The position numbers and the translations under genes were made by a program. Of a DNA stretch of 5,639 bases, positions 1-5,097 are shown one piece after another. The notes beneath the pieces were generated by a model. The model had not been told where the DNA came from, ran no database searches, and saw only the letters and a list, made by a program, of their open reading frames with translations. Where the stretch lies: the NCBI GenBank assembly GCA_026415985.1, contig JAOAGA010000085.1, forward strand, positions 1 through 5,639, in the 5' to 3' direction. The stretch's first letter is position 1; each line of letters starts with the position of its first letter. This DNA is from Pseudomonadota bacterium (GTDB lineage: Bacteria > CALINM01).

Positions 1-149
1 AAATCAAGGTCAACGGAAAACCTATTTAGTCCATAGCAGAGTCTTAACATTGTCCCGCCAGTAAAAATAAGACTATCAAGGAGTTTTCCACTTTTAAGTC
101 TATCTAAAACCTCTATCTCAAAGTGTTCCTGTTTAACTAAATCTTGCAT
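1..149 (-). CDS. abiEii: AbiEii-family nucleotidyltransferase toxin (N-terminal part only)
   Basis: Reading the minus strand from the ATG at 149-147 gives 49 full codons before the window edge, starting MQDLVKQEHFEIEVLDRL. Residues 31-49 carry the nucleotidyltransferase signature of the AbiEii/AbiGii toxin family: G31-G32-T33, then L35-R36-L37-x-Y39-G40, then R43-F44-S45-x-D47-x-D49. The GG(S/T) turn and the D-x-D pair bind nucleotide and metal in this superfamily. In type IV toxin-antitoxin systems the toxin blocks growth, with tRNA as the target for characterised relatives. The start overlaps the last 13 bp of the antitoxin gene, the usual abiE order and a sign of translational coupling. 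A GGAGG (minus strand, 168-164) lies 14 nt before the ATG, rather far for a ribosome binding site. The C-terminal domain lies outside the window, so intactness cannot be judged. Family is secure from the motif; the exact target is unknown. Confidence 0.88.
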   Translation of the reverse strand, partial: MQDLVKQEHFEIEVLDRLKSGKLLDSLIFTGGTMLRLCYGLNRFSVDLD

Positions 150-724
150 ATTGTCTGAAGAAGCCTCCGTGTTTTTTCAGGGAACTTTTTAATAAGGCTT
201 TTTATCCTTTTAATATCAAGTTTTCTTATATCAATTGAATCAATATCAAAGGCATATTTGCCAAAGGAATATAGATATATTGCATCAATAAAAGCTTTCT
301 CTTTTGAAGCTATAAAGAAATCTCTCTCCTTTATAAAATCAAAGTAAAGTTCCTTTTTAAGTTTATAAAAATTAAATCTTACCCCTTCAATTTCAAGTCT
401 TTCCGTTCTCTTAATACAGACTGATTCACAATAATTCCTTTGCACCTGAGTTGTCGCTTCATAATAGGAAAGTGCTGTCATTAGCGAAATATATGATGGC
501 ACTTGAAGAATATTTGAAATCTTGTAAAAGTCCTGTATAGAGCTTCTCTGCCATCTGTCTTTCAATATGTAGAAGTCTTTTTTAAGCCTTATAAAGATTC
601 CTTTTTCAACATATCTTGAACAAAAAACCTTCGCAGATGGCTCTTTTATTTCAAGAAGCTGAGCTACATCATTGTGGCTAAAATAGAGTCTGTCTTCCAA
701 GTCTTTGATTTTTAAATATTTCAT
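137..724 (-). CDS. abiEi: AbiEi-family antitoxin / transcriptional autorepressor
   Basis: A complete 195-residue protein, close to the usual length for compact AbiEi antitoxins. Residues 15-54 (FSHNDVAQLLEI... to FYIL) read as a winged helix-turn-helix, with basic residues R45-L-K-K at the wing. The C-terminal half has family-typical patches: P76-S-Y-I-S-L-x-x-A-L-S-Y-Y (76-88) and S140-K-E-K-A-F-I-D-A-I-Y-L (140-151). AbiEi proteins neutralise the AbiEii toxin without stable binding and repress their own operon by binding inverted repeats in the promoter. Here a palindrome lies exactly in the promoter spacer upstream (737-754), and the next gene downstream is an AbiEii toxin overlapping by 13 bp. 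No Shine-Dalgarno precedes the ATG at 724; the predicted transcript begins within a few bases of it, so translation may be leaderless. The family call rests on the HTH, the C-terminal motifs and the neighbour together. Confidence 0.85.
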   Translation of the reverse strand: MKYLKIKDLEDRLYFSHNDVAQLLEIKEPSAKVFCSRYVEKGIFIRLKKDFYILKDRWQRSSIQDFYKISNILQVPSYISLMTALSYYEATTQVQRNYCESVCIKRTERLEIEGVRFNFYKLKKELYFDFIKERDFFIASKEKAFIDAIYLYSFGKYAFDIDSIDIRKLDIKRIKSLIKKFPEKTRRLLQTICKI

Positions 725-733
725 TGAAGATAT

Positions 734-762
734 ATTATTAACATTTTTGTTAATTATGTCAA
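734..762 (-). promoter_or_regulatory. promoter of the abiE operon
   Basis: On the minus strand a perfect -35 box TTGACA (762-757) is followed, after 17 bp, by AATAAT (739-734). A 19-bp spacing to TAATAT (737-732) is the alternative. With either box, transcription would start within a few bases of the abiEi ATG (724), giving an almost or fully leaderless message. The spacer holds the palindrome described separately, so a bound repressor would exclude RNA polymerase. Confidence 0.65.
737..754. promoter_or_regulatory. palindromic operator candidate in the abiE promoter
   Basis: ATTAACA (737-743) and TGTTAAT (748-754) form perfect 7-bp inverted arms around TTTT. The site sits between the -35 box and the start of abiEi and overlaps the -10 box. 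Characterised AbiEi antitoxins autoregulate by binding promoter inverted repeats, so this is the natural operator. The assignment is inferred from position; the palindrome itself is directly visible. Confidence 0.55.
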
Positions 763-852
763 CTTAATAAAGTTTCAAAAAATCAAAAATGTAAGCTATA
801 TTTTTGTTATATCATAAGAGTTTTAGCTCTCTAGTATTGTTATGTTGTGTTA

Positions 853-885
853 ACCAAAATTTTAGTACCAAAAGAATTTTTTGGT
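853..885. repeat. ACCAAAA repeats (two direct, one inverted)
   Basis: ACCAAAA occurs at 853-859 and 867-873, with the inverted copy TTTTGGT at 879-885. The last two form a 7-bp stem with a 5-nt loop followed by T-rich sequence (TTTTAATTTTT), so on the plus strand it could be a weak intrinsic terminator. It could also be a protein binding array near the island junction. Stem G+C content is low, so neither role is strong. The rest of the 725-985 spacer shows no gene. Confidence 0.3.
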
Positions 886-909
886 TTTAATTTTTAATCT
901 TTTTCAAGC

Positions 910-938
910 CTATCCAAAGTCTATCCATATTCTATTCA
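910..938 (+). repeat. three CTATCCA-type repeats at 11-bp period
   Basis: CTATCCA starts at 910 and 921, and a variant CTATTCA at 932, so all three lie on the same face of the DNA helix. They end 47 bp before the RNA-gene fragment that marks the island junction. Arm-type integrase sites and excisionase sites next to attachment cores are often short phased direct repeats, so this may be part of an att site. The repeats are visible; the role is inferred. Confidence 0.4.
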
Positions 939-985
939 AAAGTAAAATAAAACCCAATAAATTCAATAACTTGTCTTCTGTTGTA

Positions 986-1013
986 GCGGGTTCGATTCCC
1001 GCCACCTCCACCA
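986..1013 (+). other. orphan 3' end of a tmRNA (ssrA) or tRNA-Ala gene; probable attachment-site scar
   Basis: GCGGG (986-990), TTCGATT (991-997) and CCCGC (998-1002) form a perfect T stem and T loop. They are followed by the acceptor 3' strand CACCTCC (1003-1009), discriminator A (1010) and encoded CCA (1011-1013). The acceptor strand places T at position 70 and A at 73, as in alanine-accepting RNAs (G3-U70). The GCGGG/CCCGC T stem matches that of E. coli tmRNA. No matching D arm, anticodon arm or 5' acceptor strand (GG[A/G]GGTG) precedes it, so it is not a functional gene. The tmRNA gene is a well known integration target, which makes it the preferred source, with tRNA-Ala second. Sequence left of 986 does not resemble an RNA gene, so the crossover lies near the T arm. 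Confidence 0.75.
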
Positions 1014-1021
1014 AAAGAAGA

Positions 1022-1924
1022 TTAGCCAAAAGTAATATTGTTTTTCCCTTTTCTCTTGCTTTCATACATAAACTTATCAGCTCTGTCAACTACAGATGCA
1101 ACAGAATCATTATCATAAATAATTGTTGCGCCAATTGATAAAGTTGCCTGAACCTTTTCGTTTTCAATCATAATAAAAGAGTTTTGTATAAGGTTATTTA
1201 TTTTGAATGTGATATTTTTTAAATCCTCTTCGGTTTTTAATTCAACTACCAGCACAAACTCGTCTCCTCCCCATCTTCCAACCGTATCATAAAATCTGAC
1301 ATTATTTCTTAAAGTAGAGGCAACCATAAGTAGCACTCTATCCCCGACATTATGTCCATAAGTATCATTTATAAATTTAAAGTTATCTATATCTATAAAA
1401 ATTACTCCATATGATCTGTTGTATCTTTTTGTTTCAAGTAATTTTGTTGATATTGTTAATTCTAAGAACCTTCTATTTGATAATCTTGTTAATTCATCGA
1501 GCAGAACAGCCTCTTCAAGATGTTTTACTCGTTCTTGAAGAGATTTTACATAACTTATATCTCTAAATATCTCCACAGCACCAATTACTTCATTCTTTAT
1601 ATTGAAAATTGGTGCACAATAAACCGAGACTGGTACACGTTGACCATTTTTATGATGCAAATAGACTTCTGCTTCTTGTGGTATTCCAGATTTAATTGCC
1701 CAGTCGAGAGGACAACTATCGGTGCATAATTCTTTTCCAGAATCATCAATATGTCTTAAAAGGTTATCCTTACAGTATCTCCCTAATACTTCCCTTTTTG
1801 AAAAACCTGTTAATTCAACCGCACATTTATTCCAGTACAAGATTTTTCTATATTTATCAGTGAAATAAACTCCATCATTAATGTTTTCAAGGAGTATTTT
1901 ATAAAAGCCCTCTGGAAAAATCAT
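1022..1924 (-). CDS. PAS-GGDEF diguanylate cyclase, soluble
   Basis: A 300-residue protein that should make cyclic di-GMP from two GTP in the cytoplasm. Residues 5-125 are a PAS sensor domain (DGVYFTD, then W31-N-K-C-A-V-E-L-T-G-F). A short coiled-coil linker follows (about 126-141), then DELTRLSNRR (143-152) opening the GGDEF domain. Metal and substrate residues are present: D178 in FIDIDNFK, and the full G219-G-D-E-F motif. R210-F-Y-D213 lies exactly five residues before GGDEF and is the RxxD inhibitory site for product feedback. No membrane segment or signal peptide is seen, so input comes through the PAS domain, which carries a cysteine cluster (C51, C67, C71, with H58). Met1 is preferred because it sits at the normal distance from the PAS core and the next Met is residue 200. 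No Shine-Dalgarno is visible. The stop codon lies 8 bp from the RNA-gene scar. EAL and HD-GYP domains are absent. Confidence 0.93.
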   Translation of the reverse strand: MIFPEGFYKILLENINDGVYFTDKYRKILYWNKCAVELTGFSKREVLGRYCKDNLLRHIDDSGKELCTDSCPLDWAIKSGIPQEAEVYLHHKNGQRVPVSVYCAPIFNIKNEVIGAVEIFRDISYVKSLQERVKHLEEAVLLDELTRLSNRRFLELTISTKLLETKRYNRSYGVIFIDIDNFKFINDTYGHNVGDRVLLMVASTLRNNVRFYDTVGRWGGDEFVLVVELKTEEDLKNITFKINNLIQNSFIMIENEKVQATLSIGATIIYDNDSVASVVDRADKFMYESKRKGKNNITFG

Positions 1925-1930
1925 AGAAGT

Positions 1931-1958
1931 ATTTTATATTATTTAAATTAGAAATCAA
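1931..1958 (-). promoter_or_regulatory. candidate promoter of the diguanylate cyclase gene
   Basis: On the minus strand TTGATT (1958-1953, 4 of 6 to consensus) and TAAAAT (1936-1931, 5 of 6) are separated by 16 bp. The -10 box ends 6 nt before the ATG, so transcription would start at or next to the start codon. This fits the lack of a ribosome binding site. In such AT-rich DNA chance matches are likely. The 1925-2092 spacer between the divergent genes holds no other clear structure. Confidence 0.4.
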
Positions 1959-2054
1959 GGGAAGTTATTAGATTGGGTATTAAATTTTAAAAAATTAAAA
2001 AAGTTATTAACAAAACTGTGGAACTAAAATTTTTAATGAAATTTTTTCTTTCAG

Positions 2055-2083
2055 TTGCTTTAAAAGTGTTTTAGTAATAAAAT
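2055..2083 (+). promoter_or_regulatory. candidate promoter of the ORF117-hppA unit
   Basis: TTGCTT (2055-2060) and TAAAAT (2078-2083) are separated by 17 bp, and the -10 box ends 9 nt before the ATG at 2093. No other promoter of this quality was seen before hppA, so it may serve both genes. It lies back-to-back with the diguanylate cyclase promoter. Confidence is limited by the AT-rich background. Confidence 0.4.
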
Positions 2084-2092
2084 TAAAAAATT

Positions 2093-2446
2093 ATGAAATA
2101 CTTTATATATGCATTTGCAGACCATGAAAGAAATTATTTAAAAAAAATTATTAGCATTTTTGTATTTTTATGTTTATTTTTCAATCCATCTTTCTTTACA
2201 GATTTACAAATAGATAAACCCTATGGCAACCTTAGTTATGTTGAAGATATCGTTCTTTTAAATCAAATAGATTTTTCACAATTCGACAAGGACCCCAGTA
2301 GGGTCCGTGTTGTCAGTTTAAACTCTGAAAACATTTGCCTGTTAGAAATATTTTTAAAAATTCTTTTTTGCTTTATATCAGTTACCTTTCTTTTAATAAA
2401 TCCAACCTTAACTTTTTTAGAAGATTTATTTGTAAGGGCTCCTTAG
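2093..2446 (+). CDS. hypothetical 117-residue protein with two membrane segments, upstream of hppA
   Basis: I do not recognise this protein. It has a charged N-terminus (DHERNYLKK, 10-18), a strongly hydrophobic stretch at about 19-35, a polar middle at about 36-81, a second hydrophobic stretch at about 82-103, and the tail EDLFVRAP. The likely topology is two membrane helices joined by a loop of about 45 residues. No enzyme motif is seen. Evidence that it is real: an open frame in a region otherwise without a gene, a promoter-like sequence just before its ATG, and only 63 bp to hppA on the same strand. It may be a small partner or leader for the pyrophosphatase. Against: no Shine-Dalgarno, a strong RNA hairpin within the frame (codons 65-74), and no known homologue that I can name. 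It might instead be a long structured leader of hppA. Confidence 0.5.
   Translation: MKYFIYAFADHERNYLKKIISIFVFLCLFFNPSFFTDLQIDKPYGNLSYVEDIVLLNQIDFSQFDKDPSRVRVVSLNSENICLLEIFLKILFCFISVTFLLINPTLTFLEDLFVRAP
2285..2314 (+). other. strong stem-loop within ORF117
   Basis: GGACCC (2290-2295) and GGGTCC (2301-2306) make a perfect GC-rich stem around the loop CAGTA. Outer arms GACAA (2285-2289) and TTGTC (2310-2314) add five more pairs across a 3-nt bulge (GTG). It stands out against the surrounding AT-rich sequence and is followed at once by the perfect palindrome AGTTTAAACT (2315-2324). There is no T-run, so it is not an intrinsic terminator. It could slow ribosomes, act as an RNA processing or stability element, or be a small palindromic insertion. 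Confidence 0.5.
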
Positions 2447-2504
2447 ATAACAAACCAAAAGACCATCTACACCTTATCTTTTTAAAATCTTAATTTAAAG
2501 GAGC
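2438..2504 (+). promoter_or_regulatory. hppA ribosome binding site and possible masking stem
   Basis: AAAGGAG (2497-2503) lies 6 nt before the hppA ATG at 2510 and is the best ribosome binding site in the window together with that at 5086. AAGGAGC (2498-2504) is perfectly complementary to GCTCCTT (2438-2444), and two further G-T pairs extend the stem outwards (2437-2505, 2436-2506). GCTCCTT runs into the stop codon of ORF117 (2444-2446). Ribosomes finishing ORF117 would open the stem and free the hppA site, the classic arrangement for translational coupling. The pairing is visible; its regulatory use is inferred. Confidence 0.5.
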
Positions 2505-2509
2505 TTAAT

Positions 2510-4957
2510 ATGCAGATATTGCTTTATGCATTTTTTTCTGTTTTTTCAATTGTTTTTACATCTTTTGGCTTAGCCTATGCAAGCGAAGCGGATATAAAAA
2601 TCCCTGAACTGGATAATGTTATTTTTCCTTTTTTTCATGGTACCCATGGTTTGGTCATTATGTATTCGGGTCTTATTGTTTGTTTGATAGGTATTTTATT
2701 CGCAATTATAAAATATATGCAGATTAAAAAAATACCGGTTCATAGAGAAATGGCAAAGGTTTCAAATATCATCTGGGAAACCTGTAAATCCTATTTAGCT
2801 CAGCAAGGAAAATTTCTTATAGTCCTTTGGGTGCTTATAGCGGTTTGTATTTATTACTACTTTGGTTTTCTTGAACACAAATCAGTGATCGATCTGGTTA
2901 TAATCCTTGCAAGTTCTATTCTTGGTATTCTTGGTTCCTATGGAGTTGCATGGTTTGGAATGAGATTAAATACTTTGGCAAATTCAAGGACAGCTTTTGC
3001 CTCTCTCCAGAATAAGCCAGTAAAAGTTGTTACAATTCCTATGCATTCAGGTATGAGTGTTGGGCTTTTACTTGTTAGTATAGAGTTATTCTTTATGATT
3101 TGCATCCTCATATTTCTGAAAGACCTTGCAGGTGCATGTTTTATTGGTTTTGCTATTGGTGAATCACTTGGTGCAAGCGCCCTTAGAATTGCTGGTGGTA
3201 TATTTACAAAAATTGCTGACATAGGCGCAGACTTAATGAAAATAGTATTTAAGTTACCCGAAGACGATCCCAAAAACCCTGGTGTAATAGCGGACTGTAC
3301 AGGCGACAACGCTGGGGATAGCGTTGGTCCTACAGCAGATGGTTTTGAAACTTATGGGGTGACAGGTGTTGCATTAATAGCATTTCTTGCAACTGCTTTT
3401 GGAGATAAACCTATAACCTCTATGCTTATCATATGGATATTTGCTATGAGGATTATAATGATTTTCACGTCGATAGTTTCTTACTTTATAAATTACGGTA
3501 TTACAAATGCTCTATATGGCAATTCAAAAAAGTTTAACTTCGAACAACCTTTGACAAATCTTGTTATGTTAACATCTGTGGTATCAATAATAGCAACCTT
3601 TGTCTCCAGTTATTTGCTAATAGGCGATGTGCAAGGCATACCATCATCTCTTTGGTGGGAATTATCGGTAATAATAAGCTGTGGAACTGCTGCTGGCGCA
3701 CTAATTCCTGAATTCACTAAAGTTTTTACAAGCACCTCATCAAGACATGTTAGAGAGGTTGTTACATCTTCTGAGCATGGAGGTGCTTCTCTAAACATAC
3801 TTTCTGGTTTTGTTGCTGGCAACTTTTCAGGATTCTGGCAGGGATTTCTGATACTTGCTCTTATGTTTATTTCCTATCTTGTGTCTCAAATGAGTGGTGT
3901 TACTCTTATCGTAAATTCATTAGGTATACCTTCATTTTCAGCCCCGATCTTTGCATTCGGCTTAGTTGCTTTTGGGTTTTTAGGAATGGGACCTGTAACA
4001 ATCTGTGTTGATAGCTTTGGTCCAGTTTCTGATAATGCACAGTCCGTATATGAGCTTTCGAGAATAGAATCACTACCAAATATAAGAGAAGAGATAAAAA
4101 GAGACTTTGGATTTGATCCTGATTTCGATAAGGCCAAGGAGTATCTTGAAGAAGCCGATGGAGCAGGAAATACATTTAAAGCTACAGCTAAGCCAGTTCT
4201 TATTGGAACTGCTGTTGTTGGAGCAACAACTATGGTATTTGGGATAATAATGGTGCTATCCCAGTACTTGAAAATGACTAATCCAAGCATAACAATCGTT
4301 GAAAAATTAAGTATAGTCCAGCCAGAAATCATATTTGGATTACTAATGGGTGGAGCCACGATTTATTGGTTCACAGGGGCATCTACACAAGCGGTTGTAT
4401 CAGGTGCATATAAAGCTGTAGTATTTATAAAAAACAACATAAACCTGAATATCGAAACCGCCTCAATCAAGGATAGTAAGGAAGTAGTAAAGATATGCAC
4501 CCAGTATGCTCAAAGGGGAATGATAAACATCTTTATTGCGATTTTCTTCCTTGCTCTTGCCCTTTCGTTTTTCAATCCCTATTTCTTTATAGGCTATCTA
4601 ATAAGCATTGCCTTCTTTGGACTTTATCAGGCAATATTTATGGCAAACTCTGGTGGTGCATGGGACAATGCCAAAAAAATAGTAGAAGTAGAGCTCAAGA
4701 AAAAGGGGACTGATCTACATTCTGCAACGGTTGTTGGTGACACAGTTGGTGATCCTTTCAAAGACACCTCTTCTGTTTCCATGAACCCTGTAATAAAATT
4801 CACCACGCTCTTTGGTCTTCTTGCAACAGAGATTGCAATAACCATGCACGGCAATGGCTTAAAGATAATGATAGGAACAGCTTTTCTATTAATAGCCCTA
4901 TTTTTTATTTATCGTTCCTTTTATGGAATGAGAATAGAGGAAAACTTAGAACTATAA
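2510..4957 (+). CDS. hppA: membrane-bound ion-pumping pyrophosphatase (divergent, K+-independent H+-PPase type)
   Basis: An 815-residue protein rich in membrane helices. It hydrolyses pyrophosphate at the cytoplasmic face and pumps H+ (or Na+) outward. The binding residues of the family are visible: K234-x-x-D237-x-x-x-D241, PEDDPKNPGVIAD (250-262), D262/D266/D270, D277 and E280 (gate position), D501 with D508-N509, N554/K561, D719-N-A-K722, and D744/D748/K751-D752 with K763. Lys557 in GNTFKAT occupies the position where lysine gives K+ independence, while Ala560 stands where Thr is usual in that class. Departures from canonical sequence are clear: GDNAGDSVGPTADGFETYGV in place of the common GDNVGDCAGMAADLFESYA, TSSVSMN in place of TSGPSLN, and an enlarged acidic loop (about 519-553). 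These fit the described divergent Na+-regulated H+-PPase group. Residues 1-24 look like a cleavable signal peptide ending AYA. The start is fixed by a strong Shine-Dalgarno. The pumped ion is inferred, not shown. Confidence 0.95.
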   Translation: MQILLYAFFSVFSIVFTSFGLAYASEADIKIPELDNVIFPFFHGTHGLVIMYSGLIVCLIGILFAIIKYMQIKKIPVHREMAKVSNIIWETCKSYLAQQGKFLIVLWVLIAVCIYYYFGFLEHKSVIDLVIILASSILGILGSYGVAWFGMRLNTLANSRTAFASLQNKPVKVVTIPMHSGMSVGLLLVSIELFFMICILIFLKDLAGACFIGFAIGESLGASALRIAGGIFTKIADIGADLMKIVFKLPEDDPKNPGVIADCTGDNAGDSVGPTADGFETYGVTGVALIAFLATAFGDKPITSMLIIWIFAMRIIMIFTSIVSYFINYGITNALYGNSKKFNFEQPLTNLVMLTSVVSIIATFVSSYLLIGDVQGIPSSLWWELSVIISCGTAAGALIPEFTKVFTSTSSRHVREVVTSSEHGGASLNILSGFVAGNFSGFWQGFLILALMFISYLVSQMSGVTLIVNSLGIPSFSAPIFAFGLVAFGFLGMGPVTICVDSFGPVSDNAQSVYELSRIESLPNIREEIKRDFGFDPDFDKAKEYLEEADGAGNTFKATAKPVLIGTAVVGATTMVFGIIMVLSQYLKMTNPSITIVEKLSIVQPEIIFGLLMGGATIYWFTGASTQAVVSGAYKAVVFIKNNINLNIETASIKDSKEVVKICTQYAQRGMINIFIAIFFLALALSFFNPYFFIGYLISIAFFGLYQAIFMANSGGAWDNAKKIVEVELKKKGTDLHSATVVGDTVGDPFKDTSSVSMNPVIKFTTLFGLLATEIAITMHGNGLKIMIGTAFLLIALFFIYRSFYGMRIEENLEL

Positions 4958-4962
4958 AAAAT

Positions 4963-5001
4963 AATAATTGGCTTCCTGCAAAAATCAGGAAGCCAATTAT
5001 T
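4963..5001 (+). terminator. terminator hairpin after hppA
   Basis: AATAATTGGCTTCCTG (4963-4978) and its exact complement (4986-5001) form a perfect 16-bp stem with a 7-nt loop, beginning five bases after the hppA stop codon. The plus-strand tail CTCTTTCG is only moderately T-rich. On the minus strand the stem is followed by a better T-tract (TTATTTTTTATAG), so it may also stop antisense transcription. It separates hppA from the protease gene. Confidence 0.8.
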
Positions 5002-5044
5002 CTCTTTCGATCTTAGTTTGCAACACTTTTCATATCTTCAATAT

Positions 5045-5073
5045 TTGCAAAGCAGAATAGTTTTTGATAAGAT
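5045..5073 (+). promoter_or_regulatory. candidate promoter of the aspartic protease gene
   Basis: TTGCAA (5045-5050) and TAAGAT (5068-5073) are separated by 17 bp, each 4 of 6 to consensus. The start would fall near 5080, leaving a short leader that contains AGGAG (5086-5090) 7 nt before the ATG. TTTGCAA also occurs at 5017-5023, 27 bp upstream. Its position after a terminator supports a separate transcription unit. Confidence 0.4.
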
Positions 5074-5097
5074 TAATCAAAAAACAGGAGAGCTTAT

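Larger units (their letters stand above)
1..1013. mobile_element. putative right end of a genomic island carrying the AbiE operon
   Basis: The orphan RNA-gene 3' end at 986-1013 has no 5' half in the sequence before it. Integrases that target the 3' end of tRNA or tmRNA genes restore an intact gene at one end of the element and leave such a fragment at the other. Since the fragment reads left to right, the element would lie on its left, where the window has only AbiE, a common island cargo. The left boundary and the integrase are not in the window, so this is inference from one junction and one cargo operon. The fragment could also be left over from an element already lost. Confidence 0.5.

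Noticed and set aside
853-885. CRISPR-like repeat array
   Set aside because: The units are 7 bp, lack spacers of constant length and include an inverted copy; no cas gene is nearby.
986-1013. A complete tRNA gene
   Set aside because: No D arm, anticodon arm or complementary 5' acceptor strand can be found before 986; only the 3' portion is present.
881-1138. 85-codon plus-strand frame starting at TTG
   Set aside because: It runs through the RNA-gene fragment, whose translation gives the familiar false peptide VAGSIPATST, and then antisense through the diguanylate cyclase gene. It has no ribosome binding site.
1520-1729. Plus-strand 69-codon frame
   Set aside because: It is antisense to the PAS-encoding part of the diguanylate cyclase gene, with no family resemblance.
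2285-2509. A known riboswitch upstream of hppA, such as the fluoride class
   Set aside because: The stem-loop and spacer do not contain the conserved pseudoknot elements of any riboswitch I can recall; only the hairpin and the masking stem are supported.
2938-4359. Several minus-strand frames and one pair of overlapping ones within hppA
   Set aside because: They are antisense shadows of a strongly conserved gene and show compositions typical of reversed membrane-protein codons.
4495-4713. Plus-strand 72-codon frame in hppA
   Set aside because: It is an alternate frame inside the conserved C-terminal part of hppA, without a start signal.
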